Origin: an uncultured Bacteroidia bacterium
Lineage (GTDB): Bacteria > Bacteroidota > Bacteroidia > J057 > CALLMJ01
Length of the DNA: 57,416 nucleotides
Direction: 5' to 3'
Assembly (NCBI GenBank): GCA_938005475.1
Contig: CALLNY010000026.1
Coordinates: forward strand, 1 to 57,416
Part shown: piece after piece, positions 46,671-55,148 of the stretch
Position numbering within the stretch: the stretch's first letter is position 1
Layout of the letters: the number at the start of each line of letters is the position of its first letter
Notes under the pieces: model-generated
What the model saw: only the letters and a program-made list of their open reading frames with translations
Databases searched by the model: none
Told to the model about the DNA's origin: nothing
Program-made: the position numbers and the translations under genes

Positions 46671-48338
46671 ATGTCTTTACAAGCGAAATTTGAAACGTAC
46701 AAAAGTATTTTAGAGAACGCATTAAAAGCATTAAGGAACCGTGAATTTTTTGCGCAGTATCCTGAGATGCCAAGCCCCGCTGTATATGGAGAAGATGCAC
46801 AAGCAAGAGGTCAACAAGCCTTTGAAAATCAACTAAATAAGCCTTTTGATAGACTACTACAATCTGGAGAATGGATTACTTCTGCAGAAAAGTCTCCTTA
46901 TAAAAACGAACCTATTGGTATTCAGTATCCTATCTACCAAGATGTAAATCAATATGTAGAACTTTCTAAAAAAGCTTTTCAAACCTGGAAAAAATTAAGC
47001 GTTGAAGAGAGAACAGGGGTTCTAATAGAATGTTTAGAAAGAATCAAGAACCATTTTTATGAGATTGCTTTTGCTACTATGCATACCACAGGGCAAGGAT
47101 TCATGATGTCTTTTCAAGCATCTGGACCTCATGCGAATGACCGTGCTTTGGAAGCCATAGCCATGGGCTATGAAGCACTTACCTATTTCGCTAACCATAC
47201 AATCTGGACAAAGCCAATGGGAAAAATTACCTTAAACCTTGAAAAAGAATTTATTCCCGTCCCAAAAGGTGTGGCTCTTGCGATTGGTTGCTCTACTTTC
47301 CCTATATGGAACACCGTACCTGGTATGTTTGCAAGTTTAATTACAGGAAACACTGTCATTGTGAAGCCCCATCCACTAGCAATTTATCCGATTGCTATCG
47401 TCGTAGCTGAAATGCAAAGAACCTTCCAAGTTAATGGGTTAGACCCTAACATCGTACAAATTGCTGTTGACCAACCCAACCAACTTATTACCAAACTTTT
47501 AGCTGAACATAAAGATATTAAAATTATAGATTTTACGGGAAGTTCCTCCTTCGGAAATTACATAGAAAGTTTGCCTAACAAAATCACTTTTACAGAAAAA
47601 GCCGGTGTAAATTCCATTATATTAGACTCTACCACCAATTACAAAGAAATGCTAAACAATATTGCCTTCTCGGTGAGTTTATATAGTGGTCAGATGTGTA
47701 CAGCACCGCAGAACATTATGGTCTCCAAAGAAGGTATTCAAACCGAAAACGGCATAAAAAGTTTTGAGGAATTTGCTCAAGATTTTAAAGCGGCAGTAGA
47801 AGGCTTATGCCAAAATCCCAAAGCAGGACCCGCCGTATGTGGTGCTATTCAAAATGAAAATACCTTAAAGCGAATTGAAGAAGCTAAAAAATTAGGTAAA
47901 ATCATTTTAGAACCCCAAAAAATACAAAATCCTGAATATCCTAATGCTATGACCTCTAGTCCCTTAATTCTTGCCATTTCACAAGAAGATAAACAAGTCT
48001 ATGAACAAGAGTTGTTCGGTCCTGTTGTTTTGTTAATTCAAACAAACTCCACTAACGACAGTATAGCCGTTGCTAAAGAAATTGCCCAAACACACGGATC
48101 GATTTCTTGTTTAGTATATTCTACAAAAAACGAAGTAATAAAAAAAGTGAAAGAAGAAATGATGGAAGCGGCAACCTCCGTATCTTTCAATTTATATGGA
48201 CCTGTTTATGTTAATCAAAATGCGGCTTTTTCTGATTTCCATGTTACTGGAGGTAACCCCGCAGGTAATGCTTCGTTTACTGATGCTTCTTTTGTTACTA
48301 AAAGATTTCATTACGTAGGCTTCCGCCAACCAAAATAA
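46671..48338 (+). CDS. paaN: PaaN-type aldehyde dehydrogenase family protein
   Basis: 555 aa, the usual length of the PaaN family (aldehyde-dehydrogenase fold, annotated with phenylacetate degradation). The catalytic cysteine is C343 in SGQMCTAPQN, and the glutamate-bearing stretch before it reads TFTEKAGVNSIIL. No paaABCDE, paaK or other phenylacetate genes are nearby, so the pathway role is open. The gene stands alone, preceded by a weak promoter-like TAACATTG (46644-46651). Confidence 0.8.
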   Translation: MSLQAKFETYKSILENALKALRNREFFAQYPEMPSPAVYGEDAQARGQQAFENQLNKPFDRLLQSGEWITSAEKSPYKNEPIGIQYPIYQDVNQYVELSKKAFQTWKKLSVEERTGVLIECLERIKNHFYEIAFATMHTTGQGFMMSFQASGPHANDRALEAIAMGYEALTYFANHTIWTKPMGKITLNLEKEFIPVPKGVALAIGCSTFPIWNTVPGMFASLITGNTVIVKPHPLAIYPIAIVVAEMQRTFQVNGLDPNIVQIAVDQPNQLITKLLAEHKDIKIIDFTGSSSFGNYIESLPNKITFTEKAGVNSIILDSTTNYKEMLNNIAFSVSLYSGQMCTAPQNIMVSKEGIQTENGIKSFEEFAQDFKAAVEGLCQNPKAGPAVCGAIQNENTLKRIEEAKKLGKIILEPQKIQNPEYPNAMTSSPLILAISQEDKQVYEQELFGPVVLLIQTNSTNDSIAVAKEIAQTHGSISCLVYSTKNEVIKKVKEEMMEAATSVSFNLYGPVYVNQNAAFSDFHVTGGNPAGNASFTDASFVTKRFHYVGFRQPK

Positions 48339-48349
48339 AAGAAAAATGT

Positions 48350-48371
48350 AAAAAGTGGTTTAAAAAGCCAC
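48350..48371 (-). terminator. Intrinsic terminator between paaN and the peroxiredoxin-like gene
   Basis: Stem GTGGTTT (48355-48361) / AAGCCAC (48365-48371), 7 bp with one G-T wobble and a 3-nt loop. On the minus strand it is followed by five T (48354-48350), a proper terminator 11 nt after the convergent gene's stop. It probably also acts on paaN, where T-rich sequence (ATTATTTTT) follows. Confidence 0.7.
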
Positions 48372-48382
48372 CTTAATTATTT

Positions 48383-48907
48383 TTATCCAGTTATTTTTGC
48401 CCAATTCGGCTCGTCTCCGGGTAATTCCGCTCGATGTGACCATTTTAATTTCCCTTGAAAGAATACAAAAGTACCACTCAAAACCATGGGGTCCTCCTTT
48501 CCTGAATAACTTTCATTTTTATATCCCTTAAAAGTTAAATCAACTACCCTTTTCAAAAATGTAGGCAAAAAAAATTGGGAGGGTGTCATTCTATTGATTT
48601 TAAAACGTTTATATAGAACTTGCTCGGGGTCAGAGATGTGAAGCGTATTAGGGAAAAAACGCTTTTCAAAAAATTTTTCTCCTTTTTCTAAATCAGAAGT
48701 ATGCACAAAAATTATAGGAGGAAATTTAGGATTTTTTTCCACTAATTTTTTCAGTTCATCTACAGAATGCTTACAAAACATACAGTTTAAATGTCTCAAA
48801 AAATGGATTATCACCAAAGGGAAATGCTGTATAATTTCAGAAAAGTCATCACTTGGCAGGTGCATACCATGTACTTTTATTCCTTCAATTGAAATGTCTT
48901 CTGCCAT
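48383..48907 (-). CDS. AhpC/TSA-family (type 2) peroxiredoxin-like protein
   Basis: 174 aa from ATG 48907 (MAEDISIEGI). The upstream 16 codons (MEFCIYLFLICKVSKF) run through the divergent promoter and are excluded. It is thioredoxin-fold with a CxxC motif C42-M-F-C45 after the strand LVIIHFLRHLN. It resembles the AhpC-TSA_2/SelL-related redoxin group. No signal peptide, so cytoplasmic. Its partner and substrate are unknown. Divergent from a substrate-binding lipoprotein over 34 bp. Confidence 0.75.
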   Translation of the reverse strand: MAEDISIEGIKVHGMHLPSDDFSEIIQHFPLVIIHFLRHLNCMFCKHSVDELKKLVEKNPKFPPIIFVHTSDLEKGEKFFEKRFFPNTLHISDPEQVLYKRFKINRMTPSQFFLPTFLKRVVDLTFKGYKNESYSGKEDPMVLSGTFVFFQGKLKWSHRAELPGDEPNWAKITG

Positions 48908-48915
48908 AAATTTAC

Positions 48916-48923
48916 TAACTTTG
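48916..48923 (+). promoter_or_regulatory. -7 box of the substrate-binding lipoprotein gene
   Basis: TAACTTTG followed by C, 18 nt before ATG 48942. It matches TAnnTTTG. It lies within the 34-bp divergent gap, so any -33 element is inside the peroxiredoxin-like coding region. Confidence 0.5.
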
Positions 48924-48934
48924 CAAATTAAAAA

Positions 48935-48942
48935 CAAATATA
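48935..48942 (-). promoter_or_regulatory. -7 box of the peroxiredoxin-like gene
   Basis: Minus strand TATATTTG, 27 nt before ATG 48907. It overlaps the first base of the opposing gene's start codon. It matches TAnnTTTG but lies in an AT-rich stretch. Confidence 0.4.
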
Positions 48943-49868
48943 TGCAAAATTCCATTTATATAATAAAAATTATATTTTTATTTTTCCTTCTGGCATGCAA
49001 CGCACATAAAAAACAAATTATTCAAGAAGCTCCTTTAATATCGGATACTTTCATAGATAGCGATAGCACGCTTCATAAAATAGAACCTAATCAAAAATGG
49101 GTATTATGGAACGATAACCACATCTTATTAGCAAGAGATTTAAATATTCAAACCCCTAATTTATTCATTAATCCTAATTTCCCCGATAGCATATTTCCTT
49201 ATTTCACCGATGAACAAGCCAAAGAAATTCAGAATTTTAAGTTTATCGTTGATAGTGACGAAACAGAAGCCTCTTTTTTAATTGCATTGAAGAACAATAA
49301 AAATCCCCCAGTCAATTTAAGAACACAAAAATTAGATGATATCCTTTACCATATTCGCCTCATTGGTAAAATATTTGGTAAAGAAATTGAAGCCAACCAC
49401 CTTGCGGACTCATTAGCAACAGTAAAAAATGCTATTCAAAAAGCCTTGAAAAATAAAAATAAACTAAATTACAAAGTAGCCATGATTCTAAATAACGAAC
49501 CTTTATTAGTTGCAGGAAAAGGTAGCTATTTGCATGAAATGATGTTACTTTGTGGCTTCCAAAATATTTTTGAAGATAAATCAGAGGCTTCCACCCAAGT
49601 TACCATTCAAGAAATAATCCAAAAACAGCCCGATATCATTTTTGCTATTTCAGATGACCCTAAATTTTCTGAACAATTCATTGGGCTAAGTTCTCAAACC
49701 TTCCGTATCCCCGCCATTCAGAACGAAAAATCTTTTCAATTAAGCCCTTATAATTTTTTAGGATCTAATAAAGAATGTTTTTTAGGATTATATCAAATGG
49801 CAAAAGCCGCCTATCCTACCGCCTTAGAACCTTACGACTCCTTAACCATCAAAAAAATAAGATTGTAA
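48942..49868 (+). CDS. Substrate-binding lipoprotein (BtuF/FepB-like, class III)
   Basis: 308 aa from ATG 48942. A lipoprotein signal ends in LLAC (Cys19); the residues after Cys (NAHKKQ) are not acidic, suggesting it faces the periplasm. Two lobes joined by a long helix (about 150-185: HLADSLATVKNAIQKALKN) are typical of metal-siderophore and cobalamin binding proteins. VAMILNNEPLLVAGKGSYLHEMM and LLCGFQNIF match the second lobe. No permease or ATPase is adjacent; an outer-membrane protein follows. Confidence 0.78.
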   Translation: MQNSIYIIKIIFLFFLLACNAHKKQIIQEAPLISDTFIDSDSTLHKIEPNQKWVLWNDNHILLARDLNIQTPNLFINPNFPDSIFPYFTDEQAKEIQNFKFIVDSDETEASFLIALKNNKNPPVNLRTQKLDDILYHIRLIGKIFGKEIEANHLADSLATVKNAIQKALKNKNKLNYKVAMILNNEPLLVAGKGSYLHEMMLLCGFQNIFEDKSEASTQVTIQEIIQKQPDIIFAISDDPKFSEQFIGLSSQTFRIPAIQNEKSFQLSPYNFLGSNKECFLGLYQMAKAAYPTALEPYDSLTIKKIRL

Positions 49869-49888
49869 TTACCATATTATTAAGAAAT

Positions 49889-50788
49889 ATGAGAAAACTT
49901 TGTATTCTAATTACAGCACTATTCATAAGCTATTATTCATTGTACGCGCAGGACTATGACCATGAGCATAACAAAGAAGAAAAAAAGAAATTAGATACTT
50001 TGTTTATTCAAGAAGTAGAAATTCCCAAAGAAAAAGGACTGTCCGATAAAGTCTTGCATGCAGAACCTTTATACATAGACTTGATACGCGACTTAGGCGC
50101 AAGAAAAGGCGAACATGAATGGAACTTAGGCTTCGGGTTATTTGACAATATCCATTACGACAGATACTCAACCCTTGTAGAATACGAATTTGCTCCTATA
50201 AACAGACTCGGACTAGAAATTGAGATACCTTTTTCCTTTTATTTACCCCTCAATGTAGATACAGGTAATATCCCTAAAAGTAAAATTAACAGCCTCAAAT
50301 TAGCCACTCAATATACTTTTTTAGTCTCTGAAAAATCAAAAACCTCTCTAGCTATTGGTTATTTGCATGATTTTGAATTCATCTCTTTTAGTGAATACGG
50401 CAAAAAAAATTTTTATAAAGGAAATATCTATAATCCTTTCTTTATAGCCGCTAAACGATGGGGAAATAACTTTCATACACTCCTCTACACTGGTCCCATG
50501 TTTGAACACATTTTTGACGACAAAAAATGGAGTTCTGAATTTCATATCAATACGAATGTGCATTATATGATTTCAGGAACTCGTAATTTTATCGGAATAG
50601 AAATTAATAAACTTATTTATGGTAAACAACTGGATATGGTTTTACGCCCACAGATGCGACTTGGCATAGCCCATAATTTTCTAATAGGTATCGTCACAGG
50701 AATACCTATTAACCGAGAAAATGAACGGTTTAGTACTTTCTTTCGGCTTATCTACGAACCCAAACGTAAAGCAAAATCTAATCATTAA
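49889..50788 (+). CDS. Conserved outer-membrane beta-barrel protein of unknown function
   Basis: 299 aa from ATG 49889 (MRKLCILITALFISYYSLYAQ), a signal peptide; a longer frame from 49775 lies inside the previous gene. A His/Glu/Lys-rich N-terminus (DYDHEHNKEEKKK) follows. Next is the block HAEPLYIDLIRDLGARKGE, which I recognise as strongly conserved across Bacteroidota homologues, often under misleading annotations. The rest has alternating amphipathic strands (YEFAPINRLGLEIEIPFSF; IRPQMRLGIAHNFLIG). 20 nt after the binding-protein gene. A role in substrate entry is an inference. Confidence 0.7.
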   Translation: MRKLCILITALFISYYSLYAQDYDHEHNKEEKKKLDTLFIQEVEIPKEKGLSDKVLHAEPLYIDLIRDLGARKGEHEWNLGFGLFDNIHYDRYSTLVEYEFAPINRLGLEIEIPFSFYLPLNVDTGNIPKSKINSLKLATQYTFLVSEKSKTSLAIGYLHDFEFISFSEYGKKNFYKGNIYNPFFIAAKRWGNNFHTLLYTGPMFEHIFDDKKWSSEFHINTNVHYMISGTRNFIGIEINKLIYGKQLDMVLRPQMRLGIAHNFLIGIVTGIPINRENERFSTFFRLIYEPKRKAKSNH

Positions 50789-50827
50789 AAAACTATAACT
50801 TATATGAAATACAATCTTTATTTCAAT

Positions 50828-50845
50828 CAAAAAAAGCTTTTTTTG
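50828..50845. repeat. 18-bp perfect palindrome
   Basis: C, seven A, GC, seven T, G, lying 40 nt after the outer-membrane protein stop and before pruA. It could act as a protein-binding site or a weak terminator. Confidence 0.4.
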
Positions 50846-50881
50846 TAACTATAATATCTGAACCTTTTATCAATATATTCT

Positions 50882-50889
50882 TATCTTTG
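50882..50889 (+). promoter_or_regulatory. -7 box of pruA
   Basis: TATCTTTG followed by CGG, an exact match to the most common form of the Bacteroidota -7 element, 18 nt before the ATG. No -33 TTG at the expected distance. Confidence 0.6.
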
Positions 50890-50907
50890 CGGTATAAATA
50901 CAAGTAT

Positions 50908-52533
50908 ATGAACGGAATATTTCAAGTACCAGAACCTAAGAACGAGCCCGTAAAGAATTACGAGCCTAATTCAAATGATAGAAAACAACTAGATCAAGAA
51001 ATTCAACGCATGCGTTCAGAGGTGATAGAAATACCGATGTACATAGGCAATGAAAAAGTGTATTCAGGAGAAAAAAGAGCAATATCACCACCTCATGACC
51101 ATGGGCACGTAATTGGCTATTTTCATTATGGTAATGCAGAACATGTACGTTCAGCGATTAAAGCGGCTTTGAAAGCTAAAGAAAAATGGGAAAAAATGCC
51201 CTGGCAGGACAGAGTAGCCATATTCTTGAAAGCGGCAGAACTTATCACTGGTCCTTACAGACACAAGATGAACGCCGCTACAATGCTCGCTCAATCTAAA
51301 AATATTTTTCAAGCAGAAATTGATGCAGTCTGTGAACTTGCAGATTTCTTCCGCTTCAATGCCTATTTCTTAACACAAATTTACCAAAACCAACCTATCT
51401 CTGCCCCAGGAACATGGAACCGATTAGAATATAGACCGCTCGAAGGCTTCATTTTTGCTTTAACACCCTTCAATTTTACTTCTATCGCAGGGAATTTACC
51501 TACTGCCCCAGCCATGATGGGCAACGTAGTAGTATGGAAATGTGCTGATACCCAAGTATACTCCGCTCGCTTAATTATGGAAATTTTACTAGAAGCTGGC
51601 TTACCTCATGGTGTTATTAACCTTATTTATGTTGATGGACCTACCGCAGGAAAAGTCATTTTTTCTTCTAGTCAATTTGCAGGGTTACATTTTACTGGTT
51701 CAACAGCAGTATTCCAAAATTTATGGAACACCATCGGTAACAACATTCGTAGATACCGTTCTTATCCAAGAATCGTAGGAGAGACCGGTGGTAAAGACTT
51801 TGTTCTTGCACACCCTAGCGCCAATCCTAAAGCATTAAGCGTAGCATTAGTAAGAGGAGCTTTTGAATTTCAAGGACAAAAATGCTCTGCCGCCTCTCGT
51901 GCTTATATCCCCGCAAGCCTATGGGAGACCGTACAAAATTACATTGAAACAGATTTAAAATCCATAAAAATGGGTAGCCCCGAAGAACCTCAAAACTTCA
52001 TTAATGCTGTCATTGATAATAGAGCCTTTGAAAAAATTGTATCTTATATCGAATGGGCAAATGAAGACCCTCAATCCCATATTTTGTTTGGAGGTAACTA
52101 TGATAAATCTAAAGGTTATTTTATTAAACCGACTGTTATCTTAACCAATAACCCTAAGTCTAAAACCATGGTTGAAGAAATTTTCGGACCCGTTCTTACT
52201 ATCTACGTTTATGAAGATAAAGACTGGGAAAAAGTTTTGACGTTGATAGATGAAATCTCCCCCTATGCTTTAACAGGGGCTATTTTTTCCCAAGATAGAC
52301 ACGCTATTGTTCAGGCTACTGAGCGACTACAAAACGCAGCAGGTAATTTTTATATCAACGACAAACCTACTGGTGCAATAGTCGGGCAACAACCCTTTGG
52401 GGGTGCAAGAGCCTCAGGAACTAACGACAAAGCCGGCGCTATCTTTAATTTATTGCGATGGGTTTCACCAAGAGCCATCAAAGAAACTTTTAACCCTCCC
52501 TTAGATTACCGATATCCCTTCTTAGGCGAGTAA
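50908..52533 (+). CDS. pruA: L-glutamate gamma-semialdehyde dehydrogenase (P5C dehydrogenase)
   Basis: 541 aa from ATG 50908 (the upstream TTG at 50887 is part of the promoter). Catalytic cysteine C326 lies in FQGQKCSAASR, and the glutamate in VGETGGKDF. The motif PFNFTSIAGNLPTAPAMMG is typical of the P5CDH group. It oxidises glutamate semialdehyde to glutamate in proline and arginine breakdown. No proline dehydrogenase gene is beside it. Confidence 0.93.
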   Translation: MNGIFQVPEPKNEPVKNYEPNSNDRKQLDQEIQRMRSEVIEIPMYIGNEKVYSGEKRAISPPHDHGHVIGYFHYGNAEHVRSAIKAALKAKEKWEKMPWQDRVAIFLKAAELITGPYRHKMNAATMLAQSKNIFQAEIDAVCELADFFRFNAYFLTQIYQNQPISAPGTWNRLEYRPLEGFIFALTPFNFTSIAGNLPTAPAMMGNVVVWKCADTQVYSARLIMEILLEAGLPHGVINLIYVDGPTAGKVIFSSSQFAGLHFTGSTAVFQNLWNTIGNNIRRYRSYPRIVGETGGKDFVLAHPSANPKALSVALVRGAFEFQGQKCSAASRAYIPASLWETVQNYIETDLKSIKMGSPEEPQNFINAVIDNRAFEKIVSYIEWANEDPQSHILFGGNYDKSKGYFIKPTVILTNNPKSKTMVEEIFGPVLTIYVYEDKDWEKVLTLIDEISPYALTGAIFSQDRHAIVQATERLQNAAGNFYINDKPTGAIVGQQPFGGARASGTNDKAGAIFNLLRWVSPRAIKETFNPPLDYRYPFLGE

Positions 52534-52542
52534 AAATCAAAA

Positions 52543-52587
52543 AAGCACCTTGCAAGGTATTACCTTTTACTGCCCTTGCAAAAGCTT
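52543..52587. terminator. Hairpin terminator between pruA and mlaE
   Basis: Stem AAGC + TTGCAAGG (52543-52546, 52550-52557) with CCTTGCAA + GCTT (52574-52581, 52584-52587), a small internal loop and a 16-nt loop. On the minus strand it continues with a short T-run. It lies in the 53-nt convergent gap and touches the mlaE stop codon. Confidence 0.55.
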
Positions 52588-53315
52588 CAAAAAAATACTA
52601 CCCATAGCAATAAATCTAAAACTAAAATGCCCATCGTGCAATATACAAAGGATTTTATGGTAACATTACCAACACTTTCTGTATTACGTTCCGCTTGAAA
52701 CCCTAAAAAACAAGCTATCGAGCCTATCCATATTCCAAATAAAAAGGATTTCAAAATCCCCATGAAAATATCTTTTAGGAAAAAAAAACTTTTTATTGAG
52801 TCTAAAAAAACAGGAATCGTTAAATCCATAAAAAGTAAAGAAACACTAAAAGCTCCAATTACACCAATGAAACTAGAATAGACGGTTAGAATGGGCATCA
52901 TAATAACGAGGCTCCAGAAACGGGGTAAAGCAATCAAACGATTAGGGTCTATGGATAAGGTTTTTAGCGCATCGATTTGTTCAGAGACCATCATAGAAGC
53001 GATTTCTGCGCAAAATCCAGAGCCCAATCTACCAGATAAAATCATAGCAGTTAAGACGGGTCCCATTTCAACAATAATGACTCGGAAAGCTTGCCCTCCC
53101 AATAAACTCATCGGTACTAAATCCTTAAATTGGTAAGCGGCTTGCCAAGCAATAATAGCACCCGCAAATAAACCAATAAAAATCACTAAAATAAAAGATT
53201 GATAACCCGCCCTGTAAAGATGATAAATGAGACTTCGTCTCTCATAAGTTAGATACGGCAGTAAAGCCCATAGCCTCCATAAAAAAAATCCGTACTCCCC
53301 GATAGTTTTTATCAC
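52587..53315 (-). CDS. MlaE-family ABC transporter permease
   Basis: 242 aa with about five membrane helices. It has the MlaE signatures GLFAGAIIAWQAAY, LGGQAF, EMGPVLTAMILSGRLGSGFCAEIASM and EQIDALKTLSIDP. In the Mla and related systems this permease moves phospholipid between inner and outer membrane. It starts with GTG at 53315. The ATPase (MlaF) and MCE-domain protein are not downstream here, since the next gene is convergent pruA. 11 nt after the MBOAT gene. Confidence 0.88.
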   Translation of the reverse strand: MIKTIGEYGFFLWRLWALLPYLTYERRSLIYHLYRAGYQSFILVIFIGLFAGAIIAWQAAYQFKDLVPMSLLGGQAFRVIIVEMGPVLTAMILSGRLGSGFCAEIASMMVSEQIDALKTLSIDPNRLIALPRFWSLVIMMPILTVYSSFIGVIGAFSVSLLFMDLTIPVFLDSIKSFFFLKDIFMGILKSFLFGIWIGSIACFLGFQAERNTESVGNVTIKSFVYCTMGILVLDLLLWVVFF

Positions 53316-53326
53316 GGCTCTTAAAA

Positions 53327-54724
53327 TTAAAATTGAAAATACAAAAATGCTTTATAAGTTTGGTTCACAAGCCCTGTGGTAGCCCAAAATATAAAAAACA
53401 AAGCTGTTAAGGTCATCATAGCATAAGTAAATTTCCAAGAGAACCGTTCTAATCTTTGAATAAGTTGATAAAAAATAGGAGTTGAAGCTAATACTGCAAG
53501 GATAATCAAAAACAAGTTTTCTTGTAAAGCCCATAACAAAAATTCATTGTAGAGTGGAAGATGGTTAAAATCAGTAGCTTGATACCAAAATAAAATCCAC
53601 TGGTTTATATCTGTAAAATAGAACAAGGTCATGCTCAAAATAATAGCAGACAGGAGATAGATATGCCCCAATAAAGCCCATTTATCTAGGTATTTTTTTA
53701 GGAATAGGATTTCTATGGAGATAGTCAAACCGAAGAAAGTCCCCCATAAGATGTAGTTCCAACCTGCACCATGCCAAAACCCAGAAAGGGAAAAGGTAAC
53801 TACAATGCTCATGACAAGCCCCAGTTTTCCATAATTTCTTAAATGAAGGTTAAGAGGTAGAAAAACATAATCATTAAACCACGAGGAAAGGCTAATATGC
53901 CAACGTCTCCAGAACTCGGAGGTACTCTTAGCCACAAAAGGATACTGAAAGTTTTCTTTGAAATCTAAACCCATACATTTACCTAAACCGATAGCCATAT
54001 CTGAGTATCCTGAAAAATCAAAATAAATCTGCAAAGCAAAACTTATAACTCCAAACCAAAGTCCTAATATGCTGGCGTATTGATTTTGTGGTGTAATAAA
54101 TTGAGTTGAAATACTCGCAAAAACATCTGCAATCCAAACTTTTTTAAATAAACCTATCCCAAAACGCTGTAGCCCTTGAAGAAATTGTATAATTTGGAAA
54201 GATCTTTTAGCGATTTGAGGTTGTATATCCATATAACGGGTAATAGGTCCTGCCATAATATTTTGAAAAAGAAATACATACACTAAAAAATGAAAATAGG
54301 AGGTTTCTGCATCAATTTTTTCATAATAAACATCAATTTGATAAGATAAAACTTTAAAAGTATAAAAGGATAAACCAAGTGGCACCCACCACTCATTAGA
54401 AGTAACTAAATAGGATAAATTAAAGATGCTCAACAGAAATGGTAAATATTTAAAGGAGAGTAGTAACCCTAAATTCATAAAAAGAGAAATCCATAAAAAA
54501 AACTTAGCACGAGAGTGATTTTTTTGCATTGCTATAGCTAAAAAAAAATCAATAGAAGCCGTTGCCATAAAAATGAAAACATAGATAGGCTCAGCCCAGG
54601 CATAAAATAAAAGGGAAGCTAATAAAAGGATAAGATTTTTGTAAGTAGAAGAATTTCCGATATAGTATAAAATAAGCGTAAAAGGCAAAAAACAGTAAAT
54701 AAAAAGAAGTTCAGAGAAGGGCAT
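53327..54724 (-). CDS. MBOAT-family O-acyltransferase (AlgI-like)
   Basis: 465 aa with about ten membrane helices. The catalytic histidine is H318 in SGFWHGAGWNYILWG; the MBOAT block WRRWHISLSSWFNDYVF is also intact. AlgI/DltB-type enzymes move acyl groups across the membrane onto exported polysaccharides. No AlgJ/AlgX-like partner is adjacent. The gene begins 5 nt after gtrA. Confidence 0.9.
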   Translation of the reverse strand: MPFSELLFIYCFLPFTLILYYIGNSSTYKNLILLLASLLFYAWAEPIYVFIFMATASIDFFLAIAMQKNHSRAKFFLWISLFMNLGLLLSFKYLPFLLSIFNLSYLVTSNEWWVPLGLSFYTFKVLSYQIDVYYEKIDAETSYFHFLVYVFLFQNIMAGPITRYMDIQPQIAKRSFQIIQFLQGLQRFGIGLFKKVWIADVFASISTQFITPQNQYASILGLWFGVISFALQIYFDFSGYSDMAIGLGKCMGLDFKENFQYPFVAKSTSEFWRRWHISLSSWFNDYVFLPLNLHLRNYGKLGLVMSIVVTFSLSGFWHGAGWNYILWGTFFGLTISIEILFLKKYLDKWALLGHIYLLSAIILSMTLFYFTDINQWILFWYQATDFNHLPLYNEFLLWALQENLFLIILAVLASTPIFYQLIQRLERFSWKFTYAMMTLTALFFIFWATTGLVNQTYKAFLYFQF

Positions 54725-54729
54725 GAATG

Positions 54730-55146
54730 TTATGCTTCAAAAGAAAGAAATTTATGTGATAAAAAACTAACAATAGCTATCGTTCCACCAGCAAAAAGTC
54801 TAACAAACCCACCATAAAAAGGAATTTTAGGAATAGTTTCAGATATTTTAGGTAACTGAAAATATAACAATTGCATAAAGCCAAAATTCGCAAAAAATAC
54901 TACTATGCTTATCAAAAAAAAACGCTTGAACTGGGTTTTTGTTGCTAATTCGGACTCTGAAAAAACAAAGAACTTACTAACTAAAAAATTGGTAATAAGT
55001 CCTAAACTAAAACTGATAATAAATGAAGGGAGGTGTAAATGAAATAAAATGAAATGATACAAGAGCGTGTAAGCAACCAAATCCACAGCCATACCTGAAC
55101 CTGCCGCTATGATATATCTAAAAAATTGCTTTTTGAATTTCTGCAT
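54730..55146 (-). CDS. GtrA-family membrane protein
   Basis: 138 aa, four predicted membrane helices (about 10-28, 34-54, 74-94, 112-130), matching the small GtrA/DPMS-associated family. Members are thought to help move lipid-linked sugars across the membrane. Between panC and the MBOAT gene, 2 nt after panC. Confidence 0.85.
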   Translation of the reverse strand: MQKFKKQFFRYIIAAGSGMAVDLVAYTLLYHFILFHLHLPSFIISFSLGLITNFLVSKFFVFSESELATKTQFKRFFLISIVVFFANFGFMQLLYFQLPKISETIPKIPFYGGFVRLFAGGTIAIVSFLSHKFLSFEA

Positions 55147-55148
55147 AC

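Noticed and set aside
52549-52560. Self-complementary ACCTTGCAAGGT as an operator
   Set aside because: It is explained by the larger hairpin 52543-52587 in the convergent gap, so a terminator is the simpler reading.
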